Part shown: positions 23,960-33,196 of the stretch, one piece after another
Layout of the letters: the number at the start of each line of letters is the position of its first letter
Numbering within the stretch: the stretch's first letter is position 1
DNA from: CALKZN01 sp050633585
GTDB lineage: Bacteria; Pseudomonadota; Gammaproteobacteria; Arenicellales; Arenicellaceae
Assembly (NCBI GenBank): GCA_050633585.1
Contig: JBOEGT010000054.1
Location: 44,010-108,009, forward strand
Length of the DNA stretch: 64,000 nucleotides
Reading direction: 5' to 3'
The notes under the pieces: model-generated
What the model was told of the DNA's origin: nothing
Database searches by the model: none
Seen by the model: the letters and a program-made list of their open reading frames with translations, nothing else
Position numbers and translations under genes: made by a program

Positions 23960-25270
23960 ATGTCAGTTACATACTTAAAAAAAGCGAAAAAAAATGCTTC
24001 TACGGGAGAAGATGATACTCGCGAAATTGTTTCAACCATGCTTGCTGAGATTGAAGCAGGTGGTGAAGAAAGGTGCATTGAGTATGCCAAGCAATTAGAT
24101 AATTTTACTGGCAACATTGTGGTCACTGAAGAGGAGATTGCCCAAGCAAGCGATCAACTCTCACAACAAGTCAAAGATGATATTCACTTTGCCTATGATC
24201 GTGTCTATAACTTTGCAGTAAAACAACGAGAAGCGTTGACGGATTTTGAAGTCGAATTATCACCAGGCTTATGGGCAGGGCAACGACAAATTCCGATGCA
24301 AGCCGCGGGCTGTTATGTGCCGGGTGGTCGTTATTCTCATGTTGCGTCAGCCATCATGTCTATTGGCACCGCCAAGGCCGCAGGCGTAGATCATGTGATT
24401 GCTTGTTCACCGCCTAAGCCGGGCGGCGGCGTGCATGCGGGTATTTTATACACGGCGAACCTTTGTGGCGCGGATACTATTCTAGCGCTAGGCGGGGTTC
24501 AAGGCATCGCCGCCATGGCATTCGGCTTATTCACTGGAAAACCGGCTGATATTTTAGTTGGCCCTGGAAATCGCTTTGTGGCCGAAGCTAAACGGATGTT
24601 ATATGGTCGTGTGGGCATTGATTTATTTGCGGGACCTACTGAAATTGCGATCATTGCTGATAAACATGCGGATGCAGATATCATTGCGTGTGACTTAGTA
24701 GGCCAAGCAGAGCATGGCCCAGATTCTCCCGCATGGTTATTTACTACCGATAAAGCATTGGCCGAAAGAGTCATGGAAATCATGCCGTCGTATATTGAAA
24801 AGTTGCCTGAAACTGCACGAAATGCCTCAAAAGCCGCTTGGGCGGATTATGGTGAAGTCATTCTGTGTGATACCGACGAAGAAATGGCAGTGATTAGTGA
24901 TCAATACGCCGCTGAGCACTTAGAAGTGCATTGTGAGAATTTAGATTGGTGGGTTCAACGCCTGCGCAATTACGGTTCTTTATTTGTGGGCGAAGAGACA
25001 ACGGTAACCTTTGGGGATAAGTGTTCAGGCACTAACCATATTTTACCTACCAAAGGTGCTGCACGTTATACCGGTGGGTTGTCGGCCGGTAAATTTGTAA
25101 AAACGGTCACGACTCAGCGCATGACGAAAGAAGCAAATCGCGAAGTTGCTGCTGCAGCGGCTAGAATTTCTAGGCTGGAGGGGATGGAAGGACATGCCCG
25201 AAGCGGTGATGATCGTTTAGCGAAATACTTTCCAAACGAAGAATTTCAACTTCAAGTTGAGGAAGTCTAG
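23960..25270 (+). CDS. hpsN: Histidinol-dehydrogenase-like sulfopropanediol dehydrogenase (HpsN type)
   Basis: A 436-aa NAD-dependent dehydrogenase of the histidinol dehydrogenase fold. HpsN oxidises (R)-2,3-dihydroxypropane-1-sulfonate to sulfolactate in two steps. Visible family features are CYVPGGRYSHVASAIMSIGT near residue 112, GGVQGIAAMAFG near 176, VGPGNRFVAEAKRMLYGRVG near 201, DLFAGPTEIAIIAD near 217, zinc-ligand region LVGQAEHGPDS near 246 and AAEHLEVH near 312. Context (TRAP transporter, SDR, Zn-ADH, LacI; no other his genes) and the MSVTYLKKAK-type start argue for HpsN over HisD. Activity on another C3-C4 polyol acid remains possible. Confidence 0.8.
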   Translation: MSVTYLKKAKKNASTGEDDTREIVSTMLAEIEAGGEERCIEYAKQLDNFTGNIVVTEEEIAQASDQLSQQVKDDIHFAYDRVYNFAVKQREALTDFEVELSPGLWAGQRQIPMQAAGCYVPGGRYSHVASAIMSIGTAKAAGVDHVIACSPPKPGGGVHAGILYTANLCGADTILALGGVQGIAAMAFGLFTGKPADILVGPGNRFVAEAKRMLYGRVGIDLFAGPTEIAIIADKHADADIIACDLVGQAEHGPDSPAWLFTTDKALAERVMEIMPSYIEKLPETARNASKAAWADYGEVILCDTDEEMAVISDQYAAEHLEVHCENLDWWVQRLRNYGSLFVGEETTVTFGDKCSGTNHILPTKGAARYTGGLSAGKFVKTVTTQRMTKEANREVAAAAARISRLEGMEGHARSGDDRLAKYFPNEEFQLQVEEV

Positions 25271-25271
25271 T

Positions 25272-26042
25272 GTGTCCAACAGTCATGATTTATTTGACTT
25301 AACCGGAAAGGTTGCGCTGATTACTGGCGCAACCTCAGGCATTGGTAAGCAACAAGCGCTGGCGTTGTCAGAGGCAGGCGCTGCGGTTGTACTGGTGGGG
25401 CGCCGAGAAGATCGTTTACAAAAGATATGCCATGAAGTGCGCCAATTAGGACGAAAAGCTCACTATTTGGCCATCGATTTGGCGGATGAAAAGCAATTAG
25501 ATCATCTGGTTAAAGAGAGTTTGTCGTTCCACCAACGAATTGATATTTTGTGCAATACAGCAGGTGTCAATTTGAGGCAAGCAGCGGAGGATGTATCCTT
25601 TGATAGCTGGGATACGACATTGTCGCTTAATTTAAAAATCCCCTTTTTTTTGGCACAAAAACTGGTGCCAAATATGCGTGAAAGAGGGTGGGGAAAAATT
25701 ATTAACGTTGCGTCGTTGCAGTCTGAAAGAGCCTTTAAAAATGGCATTGCCTATGGCGCCTCCAAGGGAGGTGTGAGTCAACTCACCAGAGCAATGGCGG
25801 AAGCATGGTCGAGTGATGGCATCAGCTGCAATGCGATTGCACCGGGTTTTTTTCCGACAGAATTAACGCAGGCTGTATTTGAACAGTCAGAATTGACCCA
25901 GCAATTGGCTGATCAAACGGCGATTGGACGGAATGGCAAATTAGAAGACTTAAACGGCGCCTGTATTTTTCTGGCTAGTCGTGCCTCTGATTATATTACG
26001 GGTCAAGTCATTTATATTGATGGTGGCTTTACCGCTAAATAA
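25272..26042 (+). CDS. Short-chain dehydrogenase of the putative DHPS operon
   Basis: An SDR of about 256 aa. I start it at GTG 25272, one base after the preceding stop, because GAGGAAG is correctly spaced; a TTG at 25257 would overlap hpsN. The NAD(P)-binding motif is TGATSGIGKQQ near residue 17, the NAG-equivalent is NTAG, the catalytic Ser lies in NVASLQSERA and the YxxxK motif is YGASKGG near 155; the C-terminus has YITGQVIYIDGG. In DHPS-degrading bacteria an SDR and a zinc alcohol dehydrogenase (HpsO/HpsP) interconvert the DHPS enantiomers; this gene probably supplies one of these activities. Confidence 0.82.
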   Translation: MSNSHDLFDLTGKVALITGATSGIGKQQALALSEAGAAVVLVGRREDRLQKICHEVRQLGRKAHYLAIDLADEKQLDHLVKESLSFHQRIDILCNTAGVNLRQAAEDVSFDSWDTTLSLNLKIPFFLAQKLVPNMRERGWGKIINVASLQSERAFKNGIAYGASKGGVSQLTRAMAEAWSSDGISCNAIAPGFFPTELTQAVFEQSELTQQLADQTAIGRNGKLEDLNGACIFLASRASDYITGQVIYIDGGFTAK

Positions 26043-26101
26043 TACATGTCAAACAATGTTGACAATGATGTGAATTGAAAAACAAAACGTGAGAAACAAA
26101 G

Positions 26102-27106
26102 ATGAAAGCATTGGTTTATACCGGTACACAAGAAATGACCTATCGAGAAGAGCCTCAACCAAAGCCGTTAGCAGGGCATGTTGTGATGGATGTTTCGGCT
26201 GCGGCTATTTGTGGTTCCGATATGCATGCGTATCATGGGCATGATGAACGCCGCGTTCCGCCACTGATTTTAGGTCATGAAGTGTGTGGTGTTGTCCAAG
26301 AAGGAAAGTATGCTGGGAAGCGTATGGTGATCAACCCGTTGATGACATGCGGCATTTGCCATGACTGCATGAGTGGTCGTAGTAATCTATGTCATCAGCG
26401 TGAATTGATTGGTATGTACTTGCAAGGGGCTTTAGCTGAACAAGTAGCCATAGATGAGCGCAATTTATTAGCGATCCCTGATGATATGTGTTCTGTGAGT
26501 GCGGCCTTAACTGAGCCGACAGCCACCGCTTTGCATGCCATTGTGCTGGTTGAACGCATTGCTTACAGGCCTTTATCTGAGATGCGCTGCTTGATTATGG
26601 GTGGCGGTGCCATTGGTTTGTTAGCGGCTTTGATCTTAAAAACGAAAGGCTGTATCAATGTCGATATGGCCGAAACCAATGCTTTGCGACGTAACAGTGT
26701 TGACAGTCAACAGTGCGCCACGACCTATGATCCTTTGCATGACAAAGCGCCCTATGCCGGTGAGTATGATGTTGTCTTTGATTGCGTCGGTGCTGGAGTG
26801 ACGCGACAAAGTGCCTGTGAATCAGTGCGCCCGGGAGGCATCATTTCACATGTGGGTTTGCAGAATACGGAATCTGGTTTCAACAGCCGCCGGATTACCT
26901 TGCAGGAAATCACCGTTTTGGGCAATTATTGCTACACCATGGCAGACATGAAAGCCTCTGTTGATATGTTATACCACGCACAATTAGGTGGTTTAGATTG
27001 GGTAGACGTGCGGCCTTTATCTCAGGGAGGTGAGGCTTTTTCAGATTTACATTTGGGTAAAGTGGCGGCGGCAAAAATAGTGTTACGTCCAGATCATTTG
27101 ATGTAG
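26102..27106 (+). CDS. Zinc-dependent alcohol dehydrogenase of the putative DHPS operon
   Basis: A 334-aa medium-chain dehydrogenase. Catalytic zinc region CGSDMHAYHGHDE near residue 38 and GHEVCGVV near 58; structural-zinc cysteines are all present in CGICHDCMSGRSNLC near residue 80; the Rossmann motif is MGGGAIGLLAAL near 167. It probably oxidises or reduces a secondary alcohol as the partner of the SDR in DHPS isomer conversion (HpsO/HpsP role). It is the last gene of the operon. Confidence 0.82.
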   Translation: MKALVYTGTQEMTYREEPQPKPLAGHVVMDVSAAAICGSDMHAYHGHDERRVPPLILGHEVCGVVQEGKYAGKRMVINPLMTCGICHDCMSGRSNLCHQRELIGMYLQGALAEQVAIDERNLLAIPDDMCSVSAALTEPTATALHAIVLVERIAYRPLSEMRCLIMGGGAIGLLAALILKTKGCINVDMAETNALRRNSVDSQQCATTYDPLHDKAPYAGEYDVVFDCVGAGVTRQSACESVRPGGIISHVGLQNTESGFNSRRITLQEITVLGNYCYTMADMKASVDMLYHAQLGGLDWVDVRPLSQGGEAFSDLHLGKVAAAKIVLRPDHLM

Positions 27107-27196
27107 TGACCTCAACGTTATCTTTGTTGGTGGCGTTATGCTTGGATATGACTGTATACCCAGTGATGTTGAACGAAACGTTTAAGTGAGATCGCT

Positions 27197-27226
27197 GCGC
27201 CTTTTCAGCAAAAACAGAAAAGGCGC
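27197..27226. terminator. Hairpin between convergent genes
   Basis: A perfect 10-bp stem (GCGCCTTTTC / GAAAAGGCGC) with a ten-base A-rich loop, lying between the alcohol dehydrogenase stop and the convergent beta-helix gene. It has no T tract on either side, so a bidirectional terminator is likely from position but not certain. Confidence 0.5.
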
Positions 27227-27246
27227 TAACGAATATTGGACGATAT

Positions 27247-30234
27247 CTATTGTGAGTAAGTACCAATGATCATTTCGTTGGAGTACTGATAAGCGCCTGA
27301 ATGAGTCTCATCTGAGTTGATGCTTTTAGCGCTTGAATCCTCTGATAGGCGATAGTCCTCTGCACTAGCATCAATAAAAAGGCTATCTGGGTTATCTTCA
27401 AAGTGACTGTTTTGGTCAGGTTGTTCGGCAAGATCTAATGTTGTGCGAAAGCTCGCCTCAACCGTATTCCAAGAATCATCCGGCAAGCTCTCAAGCGCCT
27501 CGTTACTTTCCCAATTGTAGAAATTATAGGATTTTCGCGTGGCAGCGGATTCCCAGTCTGTGTGCATCACAGGGTTATTGGTAAATATATTTTCATTGGA
27601 AGCAATGAGTGTTCCTATGAGTCCATTGCTAGTGCTTGATTTTAATTGAACGGTCCCTTTGCCACTTGCTCTCCATAAAATATTGCCGTGAAGCATGACA
27701 TCTTTATAGCCTGCTATCGATAATGAATAGGTGTTGTTTGAGTCAGGTTTCTTATCATGAAATGTATTGTTCGCGATAGTGGCACGTTTACTCTGTGTAT
27801 TCGTATCAACAGTTTGTAGAGAAACGCCTAGGCCATCAAAACCATACAGTAGATTATGCGTGATTGTCGTGTCAGTAACATGGGCGCCGATATGTGGTTT
27901 TCCTTCTTCAACGGGTCTGCCATTTTGCACGGCCACACTTATCCCATGATTTTTAAACTCATTAAACCTAATGACTGGGTGCGAGATAGCGCGGCCAGTG
28001 TTATCAACGTTATAACTTTTATAATGTACGCCGGTCCCGGAATTCTCAAAGTAGTTGTTTTCTATATTTAAATTTTGCATGCCATAAACCTTAACACCAG
28101 CACCGTTATGATAACGGTAAGGGTTGTTATTTGCAGGTAGTTGGCATCCCTCTACTTGACATGAAACATTCACAAAGCGGTTGTTTCGAATGACACCGTC
28201 TACTAAGGCATAAGCGCGAATTCCTGCCATATTAACCCCTGGCACGTGTGCATAAACTTCATGAATGTAGTTGCCGGTGAAGACTGGGGCTATAGCGACG
28301 TTAGCCACACAATTGCCACAACCTTCGTCATAGTAATAATTACCCTCGCCAGGTATCAGAGGCGTTTCATGATAAACAAACCGCTCGAATCCTCCAGTCG
28401 AGATGCCAGCACGGTATACGTTTTTGATTTCTAAATCTTTAATATGGATATAGTCTTTATCCCCGACTAAGATTCCGCCAGTGCGGCCTTGTTGGTCAAT
28501 AATGACGGGTTGTAAGTTTTCAGGTGCTGGCATCACGGTGATCGGGTTTTCACGCGTTCCACTGTAACGAACATACATTCCATAGCCGATCCGAGCAACT
28601 TGTTGATCATGGTACTCAGGCTCAGTATAGGTGCCTTGCCCGATAAGAACACGATCACCCGGCTGATCAGCTTTTGTGAGTGTATGGCGAATCGTTAAAC
28701 AAGGGGTGAACTGTAAGCAATCAGCACTATCACTACCGCTCTTGCTGACGTAATAATCTGTGCCGGCGTTAAGTGGGGTGGTAACCGTTAATGCGTTACT
28801 TGTCGCTGATTGGTTTTTATTGCCAAGTGCCTTTAGGCGGAAATAATAGGTCTTCAATGGATCAAGGCTATAAACACTGTATGTAGTTTCAGCTCCCACT
28901 GTTTGACCAGCTGTGTTCCATTGTTGTCCATCTTGAGACATCTCAATTAACGTTGCCGTTAAGCCATTGTTGATATCTTCCCACTCCAGATCAACTTGGG
29001 CATAAGATTTGGCTATGGCTGACGTTAATTCCGGTGTAGCAATGTTTGAGTGTTGTTGTCGATTAAAATTAACACTAGCAATGGGTGAGCCTGCAGAACA
29101 TATTCTTTGCGCACAAGCTCGAACCATATAACGATATAGGCCTTCTTTGTCTATCGGATCACGACTTGCATCTGTCGATTGTGGAAAGCGGGTTGAATAA
29201 TTCACCCACCAAATGGTTTTCCAGCCACCGAGCAATGCATCCGTTTCTGAAAAAGAGCGTTCAATTCTGTAGTATTCAGCACCTTCAACGGCAGGCCAAT
29301 TTAATTCAAACTCGCCGCTCTGGGAAGTTTCTGGGGCAGAAAGTGATTCTGGAGGGTTCAGGTCTGACGCTTGCGAAACTGCCACAATATTGCTTTGAGC
29401 AAACTTTTTGTTGCCATTACTATCACTCAACTCTGCCGTGATGGTATGAACGCCTCCACTGACGCTTGGTACGTTTAACTCCGTCGCTTGCCCTAAAAAG
29501 CCATCAATGCTGGATGACCATTTTACCGAGTTGTTTGATGCAAGGTTTTGACTGCCTTCAAATTCAGCAACAAAGGATACAGCTTGCCCGGTAAGCACTT
29601 GTTCACCTTCTTGAGGGGCGAGTATTTTCAGGTTTAAAGCCGAAACGGTGAATGGTAAAGTTTTTATTGTAACTGGCACTGGTGCTGAATTACCGCCAGC
29701 GTTTTGCGCATATAATTGATATGCGTAAGAGGTTTCTGGTTGTAGGTTTTGAATCACATAGCTTGTGGTATCCGCGGCTAAAACCCAACGATTACTTCCA
29801 TCAACGGATTCAAGGATATAGCTCTCTTCATTGTTTGCGTTATCATTCCAGTTTAACGTGGCTTGTGAAACACCATTGATCACGGAAAGATTGCTAGGTT
29901 CGGTTGGAAGCAACGGCAAGCTTTCCGCAGTAATGGTAGGGAATGTCGCTCTTAATCGATAATAGTAGGTGGTTTGAGCGGTGATGTTATTGTCTGTATA
30001 AGTGGTTGTACCTGCCGGCACTTTTGCGATTGATTGCCAGTTACCATCACCCGTGTGGCGAGCTAATTCGTAGGATACGTCACCTTCGAGTTCTGCCCAT
30101 GATAATGTCATGAAATCAGTGCCCGTATCGGTAATAGATAACGATGAGGTGTGGCTCCACACAAGTGAAGATGACAGACTCAAAGAGACAAAAAATAGTA
30201 TTTTTACTATAAAAGAAAACGTTTTGAAAACCAT
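27247..30234 (-). CDS. Large secreted fibronectin-III / right-handed beta-helix protein
   Basis: A 995-aa exported protein. Signal peptide of about 27 residues (ending SSLVWSH). Residues 30-480 hold several fibronectin-type-III-like domains (repeated Y-x-L/Y-x-V and TTYYYRL-type strands, for example SYAYQLYAQN and KTYYFRLKA). From about residue 490 (NAGTDYYVSKSGSDSADCLQ) a right-handed parallel beta-helix begins, with repeated N-x-F/I-x-N-turns such as IRNNRFVNVS, IENNYFENSG and ITHNLLYGF. This layout fits a polysaccharide lyase or mannuronan-epimerase-like enzyme acting outside the cell; catalytic residues cannot be assigned by eye. Confidence 0.8.
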   Translation of the reverse strand: MVFKTFSFIVKILFFVSLSLSSSLVWSHTSSLSITDTGTDFMTLSWAELEGDVSYELARHTGDGNWQSIAKVPAGTTTYTDNNITAQTTYYYRLRATFPTITAESLPLLPTEPSNLSVINGVSQATLNWNDNANNEESYILESVDGSNRWVLAADTTSYVIQNLQPETSYAYQLYAQNAGGNSAPVPVTIKTLPFTVSALNLKILAPQEGEQVLTGQAVSFVAEFEGSQNLASNNSVKWSSSIDGFLGQATELNVPSVSGGVHTITAELSDSNGNKKFAQSNIVAVSQASDLNPPESLSAPETSQSGEFELNWPAVEGAEYYRIERSFSETDALLGGWKTIWWVNYSTRFPQSTDASRDPIDKEGLYRYMVRACAQRICSAGSPIASVNFNRQQHSNIATPELTSAIAKSYAQVDLEWEDINNGLTATLIEMSQDGQQWNTAGQTVGAETTYSVYSLDPLKTYYFRLKALGNKNQSATSNALTVTTPLNAGTDYYVSKSGSDSADCLQFTPCLTIRHTLTKADQPGDRVLIGQGTYTEPEYHDQQVARIGYGMYVRYSGTRENPITVMPAPENLQPVIIDQQGRTGGILVGDKDYIHIKDLEIKNVYRAGISTGGFERFVYHETPLIPGEGNYYYDEGCGNCVANVAIAPVFTGNYIHEVYAHVPGVNMAGIRAYALVDGVIRNNRFVNVSCQVEGCQLPANNNPYRYHNGAGVKVYGMQNLNIENNYFENSGTGVHYKSYNVDNTGRAISHPVIRFNEFKNHGISVAVQNGRPVEEGKPHIGAHVTDTTITHNLLYGFDGLGVSLQTVDTNTQSKRATIANNTFHDKKPDSNNTYSLSIAGYKDVMLHGNILWRASGKGTVQLKSSTSNGLIGTLIASNENIFTNNPVMHTDWESAATRKSYNFYNWESNEALESLPDDSWNTVEASFRTTLDLAEQPDQNSHFEDNPDSLFIDASAEDYRLSEDSSAKSINSDETHSGAYQYSNEMIIGTYSQ

Positions 30235-30460
30235 GACTACCTACCTATAACACTGAAAATAAACTAATCCAAAAAGAGTCTCTTGCATCGAAGTAAACTC
30301 TTATCGATCAATGCTATAACAAAATTAAATTGTCGATTTTCCGAATCTTGCTCAATAGTTATCTAAAATTGCTAGAAGTTAAAAAACCAGCAATTTCGCG
30401 ACACCTGCATTCGTTATCGATCGACTAAGTTGATGGCTAGAGGTTGGCTAGTTAAACGAA

Positions 30461-31405
30461 TTATTTTCTGTAATGGCTGGCTGTGACGCCTGCTATTCGC
30501 CTGAAAAGGGCGCAAAAGTGCGATAGCTTTTTAATTCCTACTTGATAAGCGATGTGTTCTATGGGAAGCGTGGTGTTTTTCAACAGTATTTTCGCTTTTT
30601 CAATTCGAATACGCGTAACGTATTGATGTGGAGGAAGTCCAGTAGAGCGCTTAAATTCACGAGAAAAGTGATAGGCGCTGAGGCTGGCTATTTCAGACAA
30701 GCTTTTGAGTGATAAGTCTTTGTCTAAGTTTTCATCGATATATTCACGTATCTTTTGGAATTTGTCTGGTGATAATTTACTTTTAGACTCTTTTAAAATG
30801 TCACTCTTAAAATGACAATGATGGTGCAGTAAATGCAGTGATAACATTTGTGCTGCAGTGTCCATAAACAGATTCCCATGCGGGTGATCGTTGAGCGCTT
30901 CACGATAAATATAGAGGGCCAGACTTTCCAGCTTGGCGTCTTTGAAGTTGAGTTTATGCGGCAGTTCTATCGATTTTTCTCCGTCTATGCCCAGCGCATT
31001 TCTTGCAACATCGTTTAAGGTTTTTGGAGATAGATGCATATCAATGACGGATAGTGGCACTGTTTCTGGGCATGTTGCTTTCCAACGCCAATCGATGCCA
31101 TTTCCATAAGCGGGTCCCATAATCCACGTTTTTTCATCAAGTCTGGCATTTTTCCATTTTCCACCATTGTGTTGATGCCGGCCTTTTAATGCGCCGGTTA
31201 ATAGTAATCCTAAGCCATGATACTTTCTCGGTTTCATGGGAGGCGCATAGTCTAGTATGTGAGGAAAGTCCCATCGACACACCATCAAATTGTCACTCTT
31301 TGGGCTCGTAGAAAACTCTAGGTCTCCTGGGCTATGACGCTCTATTTGATCAAGATCAATGGTGTTGACTGGTTCTGAATGTGTACTTCTATTGCCGGCG
31401 GTCAT
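30461..31405 (-). CDS. AraC-family transcriptional regulator
   Basis: A 314-aa regulator with an AraC DNA-binding domain at the C-terminus (residues 210-312). The first helix-turn-helix is LKSLSEIASLSAYHFSREFK and the second contains IEHIAYQVGIKKLSHFCALF, with the R(I)RIEKAKILL link between. The N-terminal 190 residues form a sensor of cupin-like type (GLLLTGALKGRHQHNGGKW near residue 65). It lies on the same strand as the beta-helix gene 226 bp upstream, which it could control. Confidence 0.9.
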   Translation of the reverse strand: MTAGNRSTHSEPVNTIDLDQIERHSPGDLEFSTSPKSDNLMVCRWDFPHILDYAPPMKPRKYHGLGLLLTGALKGRHQHNGGKWKNARLDEKTWIMGPAYGNGIDWRWKATCPETVPLSVIDMHLSPKTLNDVARNALGIDGEKSIELPHKLNFKDAKLESLALYIYREALNDHPHGNLFMDTAAQMLSLHLLHHHCHFKSDILKESKSKLSPDKFQKIREYIDENLDKDLSLKSLSEIASLSAYHFSREFKRSTGLPPHQYVTRIRIEKAKILLKNTTLPIEHIAYQVGIKKLSHFCALFRRIAGVTASHYRK

Positions 31406-31628
31406 TTATATTAGCGTTTACTGCTGATGCTGATAAGACAAATCTCACTATTGCTTGATTCAATAGAAGCAGCAATTCCTCGTTAAAGTGTAGAGATTGT
31501 CTACAATAAATTTATACCCGGCAATGTAAAATTCTATGTAGTTTTTGCAATAAAATCAACAATGTATTGGATTTATGTTCTTTGATGGTCGCGCATTCCT
31601 AGGCGCGTGTAAATGGAGTTCTTGATGT

Positions 31629-31889
31629 TTAAATAGGTGCTTTTTTTATATTTTCTAATTTTTCTAAAAACGTATATTTTTCTTTTTGGTTGGAGCCTTC
31701 AAAAGAGAACTTGTTATGGAAGAAAATGGTTAATGTGACGTAGTCATTCATTAGGCTGATGGTATAACCATCGTGGCTCGTTAACGCCGTGATGCCATTT
31801 AATTGGTAACCGTCACTAGTTTGAATGCCATGTTGACGAATTTTTTCGAACACATGTAAGGCGTCTTTGATAATAATTTTGTCTGACAT
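31629..31889 (-). CDS. DUF3081 family protein
   Basis: An 86-aa soluble protein. The pattern VFEKIRQHGIQTSDGYQLNG near residue 13, then a beta-rich part with the DGYTISL and VTLTIFFHNKF strands, matches the small DUF3081 family found in marine gammaproteobacteria. The function is unknown. It lies 36 bp upstream (minus strand, downstream in transcription) of the SDR gene and may be co-transcribed with it. Confidence 0.72.
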   Translation of the reverse strand: MSDKIIIKDALHVFEKIRQHGIQTSDGYQLNGITALTSHDGYTISLMNDYVTLTIFFHNKFSFEGSNQKEKYTFLEKLENIKKAPI

Positions 31890-31924
31890 ATTGTTATGAT
31901 AACAAACTAATGACTACCAATAAT

Positions 31925-32704
31925 TTATTCAGGGATGTTAAGGCCAACTAACGCTCTGCCTTCTGGTGTTTTAATCGAGAAGTCAGTGCCTGAGTAGGGC
32001 TTGCCTTGGTCTGTACATAGGAATGCAATGGCTTTTGCTGGCCATTCGGGTGGGATGTGTGTCGACCAATCTAGTTGACTTACCGGATTAACGCCTGACT
32101 CTTTGATGGTTGACATCATGTCTGTCGCGACGGTGCCTGGGCTTAAACCCACGACAGTAATGCCTGATTCTGCATACTCTTTATGACCTGACATGGTTAG
32201 CATTTTTACAGCGGCTTTTGAGGTGCAGTAGTGACTCCATCCTTCGAGTGCATTGTTTGCAGCACCTGAACTGAGGTTGACAATGACGCCATGACCTTGT
32301 TGCCGCATAGGAGGTATGACGGCATGCATGCCGTTATAAACGCCTTTGATGTTAATATCGATGGCGCGCGACCATTCCTCAGGCTTAGATTCATCTAAAC
32401 GAGAAATCGGGTCTATAATGCCTGCATTATTGATTAAAAAATCAATAGAATCAAAATCTTGCAGAGACTTTGTGATAATACTTTTAACTTGCTTGTAATC
32501 GGCAACGTCGCCAGTGAGAGCTAATGCCTTACCAGCAAAATCAGTGTTGTTATTGATGTTGTCGGCATGTTTTTCAATGTCTTTGGTGGAGCGAGCCACC
32601 AGAACGACGTTGGCCCCCAGCGCTGCGAATTCATAAGCCGTTGCCGCACCAATACCTCGGCCAGCGCCAGTGATAATGGCTGTTTTTTGAGTGAATGAAG
32701 TCAT
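31925..32704 (-). CDS. Short-chain dehydrogenase divergent from liuR
   Basis: A 259-aa SDR. NAD(P) motif TGAGRGIGAATA near residue 13, NNAG near 93, the catalytic Ser in NLSSGAANNALEG, YCTSK near 158, and SPGTVATDM near 190. The C-terminal ~20 residues (FSIKTPEGRALVGLNIPE) depart from the usual glycine-rich end. The promoter region is shared with the divergent LiuR gene and holds a LiuR-type palindrome, so it may belong to the leucine/isovalerate regulon. Its substrate is unknown. Confidence 0.85.
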   Translation of the reverse strand: MTSFTQKTAIITGAGRGIGAATAYEFAALGANVVLVARSTKDIEKHADNINNNTDFAGKALALTGDVADYKQVKSIITKSLQDFDSIDFLINNAGIIDPISRLDESKPEEWSRAIDINIKGVYNGMHAVIPPMRQQGHGVIVNLSSGAANNALEGWSHYCTSKAAVKMLTMSGHKEYAESGITVVGLSPGTVATDMMSTIKESGVNPVSQLDWSTHIPPEWPAKAIAFLCTDQGKPYSGTDFSIKTPEGRALVGLNIPE

Positions 32705-32728
32705 AATGTTTAGGGTAGTATATTAACC

Positions 32729-32744
32729 TTTACGTTAACGTAAA
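32729..32744. promoter_or_regulatory. LiuR-type operator
   Basis: A perfect 16-bp palindrome TTTACGTTAACGTAAA in the 83-bp gap between the divergent SDR and merR-type gene. It matches the general form reported for LiuR sites in Proteobacteria. TTAACC lies directly upstream and TATAGA a few bases downstream, a spacing of about 21 bp, long as expected for MerR-type promoters. Confidence 0.8.
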
Positions 32745-32787
32745 CTTTGTATAGAATATTCAAAGTATCGATAAACAAGAGTAATTC

Positions 32788-33159
32788 ATGGAAAAACAAT
32801 ATTCAATTTCTGATTTAGCGAAAGAGTTCGATGTCAGCACTCGAACGCTACGTTTTTATGAAGAAAAGGGCATCCTTAAGCCCGAGCGGCATAAATCAAC
32901 GCGTGTTTATAGTGCGAGTGACCGTGTAACGCTGAAATTATTATTACGCGGCAAGCGGTTGGGTTTCAGTATTCAAGAGTGTGTAGATCTTATTTCGATG
33001 TATGACCCTGAATCAGGCAGTGCGGCACAGCTGCAATCTTTGTTAGAAAAAATTCAAGAAAAGCAAAAACTATTAGAGCAACAACAAGCAGATTTAAAGT
33101 TGATGTTAATTGACTTGAAGGCCGCTGAAACAAAGTGCATAGAATCACTGAATAAATAA
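32788..33159 (+). CDS. liuR: MerR-family regulator LiuR
   Basis: A 123-aa MerR-type regulator. The winged helix-turn-helix occupies residues 1-70 (YSISDLAKEFDVSTRTLRFY, EEKGILKPER) and is followed by a helix-rich dimerisation part (LLEKIQEKQKLLEQQQADLK). LiuR controls branched-chain amino acid degradation in many Proteobacteria, and here it heads the liuBCDE genes, 37 bp before liuB, with the matching palindrome upstream. The naming rests on context and domain; residue-level similarity could not be measured. Confidence 0.88.
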   Translation: MEKQYSISDLAKEFDVSTRTLRFYEEKGILKPERHKSTRVYSASDRVTLKLLLRGKRLGFSIQECVDLISMYDPESGSAAQLQSLLEKIQEKQKLLEQQQADLKLMLIDLKAAETKCIESLNK

Positions 33160-33196
33160 AAATTTATATAAATCATAGACTAATAGAAACAAGTTA

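Noticed and set aside
23960..25270. Annotation as histidine-biosynthesis histidinol dehydrogenase (HisD)
   Set aside because: No other his gene is present and the setting is a TRAP/dehydrogenase catabolic operon; the sequence start and context fit HpsN-type enzymes better.
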